DNA from: JAVBPB01 sp031549965
Lineage (GTDB): Bacteria; Bacillota; Clostridia; Lachnospirales; Lachnospiraceae
Length of the DNA stretch: 22,151 nt
Direction: 5' to 3'
Assembly (NCBI GenBank): GCA_031549965.1
Contig: JAVBPB010000133.1
Location: 1-22,151, forward strand
Shown here: positions 15,011-22,151 of the stretch, one piece after another
Position numbering within the stretch: the stretch's first letter is position 1
Layout of the letters: each line of letters begins with the position of its first letter
Program-made: the position numbers and the translations under genes
The notes under the pieces: generated by a model
What the model saw: only the letters and a program-made list of their open reading frames with translations
What the model was told of the DNA's origin: nothing
Database searches by the model: none

Positions 15011-16819
15011 ATGCAGCTTTTAACATATACACCACTATTTTTTCTTATATTAATACCCATAATTATAATACTATATTTGTTAAAACAAAAAGCAGAAGAT
15101 CATCCTTTTTCCTCACTTTATTTGTGGAGAGAAGCATACAAAAATATAGAGGTAACAACTCCTTTTGAAAAACTAAAGCACAATTTACTTATGTATTTAC
15201 AAATTATAACGATGATTTTATTAATAATAGCCCTTGCTTCTCCATATTTAAAAGCATTTGGAGGAGATTATAAGAATGTTCTATTTGTAATAGATAATAG
15301 TGCCAGCATGAACTATCAATACGATGATAAGAATACAAGACTAGAAGCAAGTATTAATAAGGCAATTGAATATATTGATGGAATAAATGAAGGAATGCTT
15401 ATAAGTGTAATTTCAAATTCTTCAAATATAAACATAGAGATTGCCAATACAAGGGATAAAAAAGAGGCAAAAGAAAAGCTTTCCAGTATTGTTCCAACTG
15501 ATTTGGCAGGAGATTTGTCAAATACAATAAGCTTAGTAAAGTCAATGACCAGTCAAATGGAAAGCTATGAAGCAATATTTTTTTCAGACACTAATATATC
15601 CTTAGAAGATTTAAATGGACAATTTATAGATATGTCTTCTAATGTCCAAAATGCTTCTATTGATTATATCAGCCATGGATTTGAAAATGGAAAAATGACC
15701 GTACTTGTAAAAGTAACTAATCACAGTGAACAGGAATTTAATTCAGACATTAATTTATATGTAGATAATACTTTAGAAGATATTAAAAATATAGCCCTTA
15801 CCCAAAATGAAAGCAAAACAATATATTTTAATGATATTTCTGCTAATGGCGATATTCTATGTGCTGAAATAAACGAAAAGGATGGTTTGCTAAATGATAA
15901 TAAAGCATATGATAAAATTAATGCTGAGAAGCCAAAGAGAATTTTGCTTGTAACAGAACAAAATATATTTTTAGAAAAAGCAATACTTACAAGAAGTGAT
16001 ATAGAATTATTTAAAACCAATGATACTGATAATATTGATAATAAAGAAGACTTTGATTTATACATTTTCGACGGTCTGATGCCGGAATCAATTCCTAAAA
16101 GGGGAAGTGTACTTTATATAAATCCAACAGCTCAAAAAGACTTGTTTGAAATTGCGGAGGCAAAAAGCAACCTTTTAATATCTACAAACAGCAGTGATAT
16201 AAACAAATATATTGAAAACTTTCAGTTTGGAGTAAATGAAGTAAATGTCTTTAAAAAACCAATTTGGGCAGAAAGCTTTTTAGAATTTGACGGCAATTGT
16301 GCAGGATTTATAGGAAACTATTCAACTCAAAGTATAGTAGCTATTGGATTTGATCTTCATCAAACTGATTTGGTTTTGCAAAGTGAATTTCCCATTTTAA
16401 TAAATAACATACTAGACAGGTGCTTAAATGACAAAATAGTATCAGGCAGTAAATTTGTAACGGGAGAAAAAGTTGAGATAAATGGAAAATTGGGTGGTGA
16501 AGAAGCAATAGTAACCAATCCAATAGAAAAGCAATATAAAATGCCAAAGGATGCCCTAAAATCCACCTATACTGAAACCAATATCAGTGGAGTATATTAT
16601 GTAAACCAGAAAAGCAAAGATGAAACCATATCAGAAAGCTTTGTGGTAAATTTTCCTTCTACAGAATCAAAGCAAACAGCATCTACAGCAAAAACAATAG
16701 ATAACAATAATAAAAGTACAAACACTCTTAAAGCAGGTAAAGATCTAAAGGAGATTTTTTTAGCAGCTATACTTTTACTTCTTTTTGCAGAGTGGATAGT
16801 ATATATTAAAAGAATTTAG
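15011..16819 (+). CDS. BatA-like membrane protein with VWA domain
   Basis: A 602-residue protein with AAAGGAGGG before the ATG. The N-terminal two helices (7-24, 57-76) with 'HPFSSLYLWREAYKNIE' between them are the BatA N-terminal module. A VWA domain follows with MIDAS motif D95-N-S97-A-S99, a 'TDLAGDLSNTI' segment and 'FFSDTN'. Residues about 200-560 are further beta-rich and amidotransferase-like segments ('KRILLVTEQNIFLEKA', 'VVAIGFDLHQTDLVLQSEFP'-like). A C-terminal helix (about 583-600) re-anchors it, so the bulk is outside the cytoplasm or at the membrane face. It resembles the large BatA-type proteins in MoxR/DUF58 clusters of many phyla; their role in stress tolerance or membrane-complex assembly is poorly known. 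Confidence 0.9.
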   Translation: MQLLTYTPLFFLILIPIIIILYLLKQKAEDHPFSSLYLWREAYKNIEVTTPFEKLKHNLLMYLQIITMILLIIALASPYLKAFGGDYKNVLFVIDNSASMNYQYDDKNTRLEASINKAIEYIDGINEGMLISVISNSSNINIEIANTRDKKEAKEKLSSIVPTDLAGDLSNTISLVKSMTSQMESYEAIFFSDTNISLEDLNGQFIDMSSNVQNASIDYISHGFENGKMTVLVKVTNHSEQEFNSDINLYVDNTLEDIKNIALTQNESKTIYFNDISANGDILCAEINEKDGLLNDNKAYDKINAEKPKRILLVTEQNIFLEKAILTRSDIELFKTNDTDNIDNKEDFDLYIFDGLMPESIPKRGSVLYINPTAQKDLFEIAEAKSNLLISTNSSDINKYIENFQFGVNEVNVFKKPIWAESFLEFDGNCAGFIGNYSTQSIVAIGFDLHQTDLVLQSEFPILINNILDRCLNDKIVSGSKFVTGEKVEINGKLGGEEAIVTNPIEKQYKMPKDALKSTYTETNISGVYYVNQKSKDETISESFVVNFPSTESKQTASTAKTIDNNNKSTNTLKAGKDLKEIFLAAILLLLFAEWIVYIKRI

Positions 16820-16830
16820 GAGGTGGGCTT

Positions 16831-19626
16831 TTGAAAGTAGAAATTGCAAGGGAATATTTACTAATACTAATTCCCATAATAGCTGGAGCATTAATATATT
16901 TAAAAAAGTATATGCCCACCAGAAATAAAATCAAGAGAACCCAAATAATTGTGCTACGAAGCATACTTTTTTCCTTTATAATTTTAGCATTATCAGGAAT
17001 AAGTATAAACTGGGTAAACACTAATGCCACAACAATATTCTTAGTAGATTTGTCTGACAGTGTTATAGATTACAAACTAAAAGCTGCCAATTTTATTAAG
17101 GAATCCTTAAAAGAATTGCCAAAAAATAATAAAGTAGGAATAGTAACCTTTGGGGGGGATACCAAGGTAGAGCAGTTTGTAACAGACAAAAATATATTTA
17201 CCGAATTTCAAACAAACCCAATAACAACCGCCACCAATTTAGAATCAGCCATATCAGCAGCCATGTCACTAATTACAAATGATACTTCTGCAAGAATTGT
17301 TTTAATTACAGATGGCAATGAAAATGAAGGAAATTTAAGAAACATGTCTAGTTCCTTAATCAGCTCCAAAGTTTCGGTAAAGCTGGTTAGAATAGAAAAT
17401 GAAGACATAAATAACGAAGTATATATAAGCAATCTTACAATTCCAGACAACATAAACATAGGTGATACATTTAGCGTTAATGTAGAAGTTGAGAGTAACA
17501 TTAAAACTCAGGCTACATTATACTTATATTCAGGAAAAGAACTTAAAGCTACAGAAAAAGTAGAAATTCAAAGTGGTACAAATAAATTTATATTTAAAGA
17601 CACTCAAACCTCAGGAGGTCTAAAAACCTACAAGGCAATAATAGAGCCTAATCTGGACAACCAAAAAGTAAATAATGAATACACTGCGTTTACAAATGCC
17701 AAAACAAGCCCAGTCATACTTCTCATAGAAGGTACTACAGACGAAGGAAATGAATTTGAAAAAATATTAAAAGCATCAAACATTAATTATATAAAAGTAA
17801 CTGCACAAAATGCTCCAAGAACAATATCCCAGTTAAATGAATATAAAGCTGTTGTAATGCTTGATGTTCACAAAGAAGATTTGCCAGAAGGATATTTAAA
17901 CAACATAAAAAGCTATGTAGGAGACTTTGCAGGAGGTCTGATAGCAATTGGAGGAGAAGACAGTTTTGCTTTAGGAGAATATAAAAACACGCCACTTGAA
18001 GAGGTTCTTCCTGTATACATGGATTTACAAGGGGAAAAAGAGATTCCGGAAATGGCAATTTCATTAGTAATAGATCACTCCGGAAGTATGTCAGAAAGTA
18101 ATGGTTATGTAACAAACCTTGATTTAGCAAAAGAAGCGGCTATTAAAGCATTAGATACAGTAAGACCAACTGATTACATTGGAGTTTTGGCCTTTGACGA
18201 CAGCTATGACTGGGTAGTACCAATTACAAAAGCTAAAAATAAAGAGTCAATAGAAGATGGAATATATGGGATAAGTCTAAGAGGAGGAACAAGTATCTAT
18301 CCTGCTATAGATCAGGCTTACGAAAAAATGCTGAAAAATCCGGCAAAAATAAAGCACATAATACTTCTTACAGATGGTCAGGACGGATATCGTGAATATG
18401 ATGACTTAATAAAAAAATTAAATAAAGATAAAATCACCCTATCAACAGTATCTGTAGGAAGCGGAGCCGACAGAATAACCTTAGAAAAATTAGCACAAAA
18501 AGGAAACGGTAGATACTATCATACAGATTTAAGTACAGATATTCCAAGAATTTTTGCAAAAGAAGTGTTTCTATCAGTAAAAAGCTACCTTGTGAACCAG
18601 GAATTTACGCCAATAATAACAAGTAACCACAAAATACTAAAAGATATTACAAATGAAGGCCTCCCTTCTCTTTTAGGATATGTAGCATCCACAAAAAAAG
18701 AATTAGCAACTCAACTATTAGTATCAGACAATGATGATCCTATATTAACAGTCTGGCAATATGGTCTTGGAAAAACCGTTTCATGGAATTCAGACGGAGA
18801 CAACAGATGGACTTCCAACTGGGCGGGATGGAACAAATACGCAGCTCTTTGGAAAAATATAGTAGAATGGACGTTCACAGATACCACAAGCGAAGAAAAC
18901 TTTGTATCAATAACCCAAAATTCCTCTAAAGCCACAATTTCCTATACTCCAAAAGAATATTCAGAGAATACAAAAGTAATAGCCAAATACACAAAAGAAA
19001 ATGGTGAAAGTTTTGAAACCCAATTAGAGCCAATTGCCCCTGGAAAATACAGCTCCGATATAAAGCTAGACACAACAGGAATATATAGCATCAGTGTAAG
19101 ACAATTAGAAAAAAATGAAACTGTATCCAATCAAAACACAGCATTCGCCCTGCAATATTCAAAAGAGTACCGATTTATAAAAAATAATACAGCAATAACA
19201 GACTTCTTAACAGAAGTAGGAGGAAAACAAATAACAACTCCCCTAGAGGTTTTTGACAAAGACATAGAAAATGTAAAATCAAGAAAATATCTAACAAATT
19301 TACTATTGATTTTATCAATAATACTATTTATGATAGACATAGCCTATAGAAGACTAAACATAAACTTTGAAGTGAAATTAAGCAAAAAATCCAAAGATTC
19401 CAAACCTAAAGTTCCAAAGCTCAAAAAAGAAAAAAATAAAAAGGGAAAAAATAATAAAGAAAAAAGCAATAAAGAAGCAGACTTAAATAGCGAAAACCAA
19501 TCAAAAATTGATAAAGAACGAAATACAAAAGCACAAAGTAATAAACAAAAACCAAAAAAAGAAAATAAAGAAAAAAACTTACTAAACACTTCAGAGTTAC
19601 TAAATAAGAAAAACACCAGAAAATAG
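16831..19626 (+). CDS. 931-residue membrane protein with two VWA domains and an amidotransferase-like domain
   Basis: TTG start at 16831; AGGAGGTGG (16818-16826) overlaps the previous stop and sets it. Helices lie at about 9-25 and 43-60. The first VWA domain follows with MIDAS D73-L-S75-D-S77, 'ATNLESAISAAM' and 'VLITDGNENEG'. After a beta domain, residues about 293-400 are an amidotransferase-like fold ('SPVILLIEGTTDEGNEFEKI', 'GGLIAIGGEDSFALGEY'). A second VWA domain has a perfect MIDAS, D415-H-S417-G-S419, plus 'GGTSIYPAID' and 'LLTDGQDG'. 'TVWQYGLGKTVSWNSDGDN' comes next, then a C-terminal helix (about 823-840) and an 85-residue Lys/Glu/Asn-rich tail, probably cytoplasmic. Both metal sites look competent. 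It is the last gene of the MoxR unit and likely its membrane-side partner. Length and double VWA are typical of this family in Clostridia. Confidence 0.9.
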   Translation: MKVEIAREYLLILIPIIAGALIYLKKYMPTRNKIKRTQIIVLRSILFSFIILALSGISINWVNTNATTIFLVDLSDSVIDYKLKAANFIKESLKELPKNNKVGIVTFGGDTKVEQFVTDKNIFTEFQTNPITTATNLESAISAAMSLITNDTSARIVLITDGNENEGNLRNMSSSLISSKVSVKLVRIENEDINNEVYISNLTIPDNINIGDTFSVNVEVESNIKTQATLYLYSGKELKATEKVEIQSGTNKFIFKDTQTSGGLKTYKAIIEPNLDNQKVNNEYTAFTNAKTSPVILLIEGTTDEGNEFEKILKASNINYIKVTAQNAPRTISQLNEYKAVVMLDVHKEDLPEGYLNNIKSYVGDFAGGLIAIGGEDSFALGEYKNTPLEEVLPVYMDLQGEKEIPEMAISLVIDHSGSMSESNGYVTNLDLAKEAAIKALDTVRPTDYIGVLAFDDSYDWVVPITKAKNKESIEDGIYGISLRGGTSIYPAIDQAYEKMLKNPAKIKHIILLTDGQDGYREYDDLIKKLNKDKITLSTVSVGSGADRITLEKLAQKGNGRYYHTDLSTDIPRIFAKEVFLSVKSYLVNQEFTPIITSNHKILKDITNEGLPSLLGYVASTKKELATQLLVSDNDDPILTVWQYGLGKTVSWNSDGDNRWTSNWAGWNKYAALWKNIVEWTFTDTTSEENFVSITQNSSKATISYTPKEYSENTKVIAKYTKENGESFETQLEPIAPGKYSSDIKLDTTGIYSISVRQLEKNETVSNQNTAFALQYSKEYRFIKNNTAITDFLTEVGGKQITTPLEVFDKDIENVKSRKYLTNLLLILSIILFMIDIAYRRLNINFEVKLSKKSKDSKPKVPKLKKEKNKKGKNNKEKSNKEADLNSENQSKIDKERNTKAQSNKQKPKKENKEKNLLNTSELLNKKNTRK

Positions 19627-19627
19627 C

Positions 19628-19712
19628 AATAAATAAGCCACTAATCTGGAGATAAACTTTGCTTCGGATAAGCTAACATTAATTATATCAAAAAGATTAG
19701 TGGCTATTTATT
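19628..19712 (+). terminator. Long inverted repeat after the VWA gene, likely transcription end
   Basis: Bases 19628-19647 pair with 19694-19712 (19 pairs, one bulged A). The 46-base loop has a smaller GCTT/AAGC hairpin around CGGAT. The right arm ends in TATTTATT, only a weak T-tract. It sits two bases after the TAG of the VWA gene and could end the operon. A small MITE-like insertion is the alternative. Apart from this, 19713-19824 shows no gene. Confidence 0.5.
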
Positions 19713-19824
19713 AAAACTATGAAATTGGAAGAAGAAAAATATAATACCATTATAACACATTTTTGGAAAAATGGAACTCTTTTTTTAAAATAATTAAAAT
19801 AAATTTATGGAAGAAGGAAAAACA

Positions 19825-20751
19825 TTGAAAATAGTATTCTTAGATGCCAATACAATAGGAACAGACATAGACTGTTCAGTCTTTAACAAGCTAGGTGATT
19901 TCACAAGCTATCCTTATACCTCTTACGAAGAAACAGAAAGCAGAATAAAAGATGCAGACATAATAATAACAAACAAAGTAATCCTAAACCAATCAAACCT
20001 AAAAAACGCAAAACGTCTAAAACTAATCTGCCTGACAGCCACCGGAATGAACAACATAGATTTGGAATACACAAGTGCAAACAATATACAAGTAAAAAAT
20101 GTAAAAGGCTATTGCACTGACAGTGTAGCACAGCACACATTTGCCATGCTCTTTTACCTATACGAAAGTCTATCCTACTATGACGAATACGTAAAATCCG
20201 GAAAATATATAAATGACAAATCCTTTACCCACTTTGACAAGAAATTCAACGAATTAAACCAAAAAAATTGGGGTGTAATAGGTCTTGGAGAAATAGGAAA
20301 AAAAGTATCAGACATAGCCAAAGCCTTCGGCTGCAACACCATGTACTACTCCACATCCGGCAAAAACCAAAATCCAAACTACACCCAAGTATCCTTAGAA
20401 GAACTACTAAAAACCTCCGACATAATATCAATACACGCCCCACTAAACACCCAAACCAACAACCTAATAACCCACAAAGAACTAAGCCTAATGAAACCCA
20501 CAGCAATACTGCTAAACCTAGGTCGTGGCTCCATAATAAACGAATCAGACCTAACCAAAGCCCTGCAAAACAACCAAATAAAAGCAGCAGGCCTAGACGT
20601 ACTATCCTTTGAACCAATGAAAGAAGACAATCCACTAATAAAACTAAAAAACAGCAACAACCTCTATATAACTCCCCACATAGGTTGGGCAAGCATAGAA
20701 GCAAGAAAGCGTGTAATAGAAGAAGTATACAAAAACATTGTGAATAATTAG
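19825..20751 (+). CDS. D-2-hydroxyacid dehydrogenase (glycerate/hydroxypyruvate type)
   Basis: About 308 residues from TTG 19825, chosen because AGAAGGA lies 7 bases ahead and the protein then begins MKIVFLDANTIG as in relatives; ATG 19807 adds six residues but has no ribosome site. The Rossmann NAD motif is 'GVIGLGEIGKKVS' (Gly153, 155, 158). Catalytic Arg234 (LGRGSII), Glu263 (LDVLSFEPM) and His285 (TPHIGWAS) are all present, so the enzyme should be active. It oxidises or reduces D-2-hydroxy acids with NAD(H), e.g. D-glycerate/hydroxypyruvate; the exact substrate is not certain. It is separated from the VWA operon by the inverted repeat and is probably a separate unit. The second half of the gene is unusually C-rich and G-poor on the coding strand (20401-20460 has 22 C and 3 G). 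Confidence 0.93.
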   Translation: MKIVFLDANTIGTDIDCSVFNKLGDFTSYPYTSYEETESRIKDADIIITNKVILNQSNLKNAKRLKLICLTATGMNNIDLEYTSANNIQVKNVKGYCTDSVAQHTFAMLFYLYESLSYYDEYVKSGKYINDKSFTHFDKKFNELNQKNWGVIGLGEIGKKVSDIAKAFGCNTMYYSTSGKNQNPNYTQVSLEELLKTSDIISIHAPLNTQTNNLITHKELSLMKPTAILLNLGRGSIINESDLTKALQNNQIKAAGLDVLSFEPMKEDNPLIKLKNSNNLYITPHIGWASIEARKRVIEEVYKNIVNN

Positions 20752-20781
20752 GCTTTGAAAAGACAGAAGTGCATTGGGTCA

Positions 20782-20819
20782 CTGAAAAAGTCCTTGATTT
20801 ATTCTTTCAAATTTTTCAG
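20782..20819. repeat. Short inverted repeat downstream of the dehydrogenase
   Basis: CTGAAAAA (20782-20789) and TTTTTCAG (20812-20819) are exact inverted repeats 22 bases apart. They end one base before the second structured repeat. It may act as a weak terminator for the dehydrogenase gene, or be a relic of joined insertion-sequence ends. Confidence 0.4.
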
Positions 20820-21030
20820 ATGAATACAGTTGTATAATTATTTGATTGTTTGCCTTACCCTCCCTCGGCATATTTTTTACAAGCCTTTGCAAGTCTTGTA
20901 AAAAATATAAACGCCTCATTGGAATGTTTGAAGCGTCGGTCATTTTACAGTATAATAAGCCCCCTCCCATGGAGTAGAAAGACTAGAGGGCAAAGCGTCA
21001 CCCGAAAACAAAACAAAAACCCTCAACCCA
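20820..21030 (+). repeat. Structured interspersed repeat, copy 2
   Basis: About 211 bases, same strand and block order as 12850-13089: ATGAATACAG (20820), TTTGCC (20849) pairing with GGCAAA (20989), a perfect 13-bp hairpin (20871-20883 with 20895-20907) whose loop starts CCTT, CTCATTGGAATGT (20915), CGTCGG 19 bases later (20934), CATTTTA (20941), AAAGACTA (20978), GGCAAAGCGTCACC (20989) and AACCCTCAACCCA (21018-21030). The long perfect outer arms of copy 1 are missing; the left arm has diverged. Its 3' end overlaps the last codons of the minus-strand AP2 gene. Confidence 0.75.
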
Positions 21031-21811
21031 CAAAAAACCCCCTAATTTTCTTAGAAACCCTAACCAAATTATAAATTTTAGCATACTCAATCTCATTTAT
21101 TTCATTTATATAATTCGTAAAAAAATCTTTATTACAACCCTTCTCTTTGAGTATATCCCCTGCCTTATTATAAGCAATAGCAGCGTCAATTTCAGAAGTA
21201 TATCTTCCTATGATAATATCGCCATTTACATGAATTTTACTTAAATAACAAGTATTACCATTATTAGAAACTTTTGTAACTCCGTAATATTTATTAATAA
21301 TACTAATGTTAGAATATCTAAAATCATAGTAGTCACCATTAATAAAAAAGTAATCTTTATTTAATACAGAAAAATTCTTTATACCATATTTGGACAAAAT
21401 ATTAATCTGCATACCATAATCAGAAACAAAGAGATATCCTCCTCGTTGCATAATTTTATGAGTAGAATAAAAAAATAAATCATCAACATCAAATTTCAAT
21501 TCAGTATTAATATCAAGATAGTACACAAAATAATTAGGCTTAAGATAAATAGGATTTTTAAAATAAATTTTATTATCTCTGTAATTATGTAGCACAACCC
21601 ATTTATTAAAAGAAAGAGTAAATTCTTTGGAATAATCCACTAGTCAATATAAATTATTAAAGAGTATATCAAAAGACTCATTATACGCCTTATTAGCCTC
21701 TTTTTCAGTTTGAAAACTTCCAAGACTAATATGTTTATTATTAAATGTAATAGAAGAACGAAAATACATGTCGCCATTTTTCTTATAAGCTAAATAAACT
21801 CCAGTAAGCAA
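21023..21811 (-). pseudogene. AP2-domain protein with degenerate HNH-like middle, interrupted by in-frame TGA
   Basis: On the minus strand a frame opens at TTG 21811, with GAGGTGATT (complement 21815-21823) as ribosome site. Its 55 residues form one AP2-like domain ('GVYLAYKKNGDMYFRSSI', 'HISLGSFQTEKEANKAYN'). It ends at TGA (complement of 21644-21646). The same frame then runs on for 206 codons to 21023, with a GTG at 21640 as possible restart. That part ends in a second AP2-like domain ('YYGVTKVSNNGNTCYLSKIH', 'IIGRYTSEIDAAIAYNKA'). The segment before it ('NKDYFFINGDYYDFRYSNI') matches the HNH homing-endonuclease pattern DHxxGxxxDNRxxNL, but with the catalytic Asp-His replaced. AP2 proteins in bacteria are usually tied to HNH nucleases and mobile DNA. 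It is either a pseudogene, two split products, or a readthrough gene. Confidence 0.75.
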
Positions 21812-21830
21812 ATTAATCACCTCAAAATTA

Positions 21831-21858
21831 ATTATACTTTATATAACTATAAATTCAA
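21831..21858 (-). promoter_or_regulatory. Promoter of the AP2-domain gene
   Basis: Reading the minus strand, TTGAAT (complement of 21853-21858) and TATAAT (complement of 21831-21836) are 16 bases apart, and the ribosome site of the AP2 gene follows about 8 bases later. The 5' leader would be very short. A still-good promoter argues that the interrupted gene is, or recently was, expressed. Confidence 0.5.
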
Positions 21859-22151
21859 GTCATATTAGTTAAAAAATATGTAATAATTAGTTGACCAAGA
21901 TGTGACAAAGACATGCCAAAATATTACAAAATAATTAAGTTTGTTTACATAATAAAGTACGCAAAATCAATGTTTTAGAAGATGTTATGTAAATTGAATG
22001 TATAAAACTAAAAATACTGCAAAAAATATTTAATATATAGTTAACAATTTGTTAAAAACTTTGTGGCTAAATAATCCAATAAAGTAAAAAAAAACAAGCA
22101 TATTTTATGCGATCTAACAATAAAATTTAACAATTGGAAAAAAAACACTGT
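21859..22151. other. A+T-rich end of window, no gene seen
   Basis: No coding frame or RNA gene was recognised on either strand. The stretch is rich in short A and T runs. Upstream regulatory DNA of a gene beyond the window edge is possible. Confidence 0.5.

Noticed and set aside
20246..20782. 178-residue minus-strand frame opposite the dehydrogenase
   Set aside because: Leu/Cys-rich low-complexity translation caused by the A/C-rich coding strand; the dehydrogenase has all catalytic residues.

Overview
This window looks like chromosomal DNA of a low-GC Gram-positive anaerobe, probably a Clostridia-class Firmicute. The base composition is strongly A+T-rich, Shine-Dalgarno sites are strong (AGGAGG type), TTG and GTG starts occur, and lipoprotein, OmpR/VanR-type and MoxR-type genes are all Firmicute-like. 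No rRNA, tRNA or CRISPR array was seen.

Layout. (1) 1-2997 (+) is the tail of an Rhs polymorphic-toxin locus. It starts with the 3' end of an Rhs-type protein carrying a RelE/ParE-like C-terminal toxin domain. A hairpin and a probable small immunity gene follow. After these comes a series of orphan and broken pieces: a 56-codon remnant, a 29-codon remnant, a double-CXXC protein, an RHS-repeat fragment, another small immunity-like gene and a probable IS66-transposase tail. (2) 2998-4626 (-) is a secreted lipoprotein with a parallel beta-helix-like, Cthe_2159-type carbohydrate-binding domain. It is divergent from (3) 4852-12601 (+), a tightly coupled operon: OmpR-type response regulator, sensor kinase, a large extracytoplasmic membrane protein with an amidotransferase-like fold, an ABC ATPase, an ABC-2 permease, and a membrane/coiled-coil protein with a Gln-Gly-Asn tandem repeat. 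(4) 12602-13120 is non-coding and holds a 240-nt structured repeat with a perfect 36-bp inverted repeat. (5) 13121-19626 (+) is MoxR ATPase, DUF58 protein, BatA-like VWA protein and a 931-residue double-VWA/amidotransferase-like membrane protein. (6) 19825-20751 (+) is a D-2-hydroxyacid dehydrogenase. (7) A second copy of the structured repeat (20820-21030) follows. (8) 21023-21811 (-) is an AP2-domain protein broken by an in-frame TGA. The last 300 bases are A+T-rich with no gene seen.

How it fits together. Regions 3 and 5 together look like one envelope system. A two-component pair would sense an outside signal. An ABC exporter-like module and a MoxR/DUF58/VWA set would then act on cell-surface or membrane targets: MoxR ATPases are chaperone-like and work with MIDAS-containing VWA proteins, and the cluster has four such domains in three proteins. 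The divergent lipoprotein is a plausible co-regulated surface product. The function of the whole system is not known from the sequence. The structured repeat pair, and a local C-rich/G-poor shift of the + strand near both copies, are the most unusual non-coding features.
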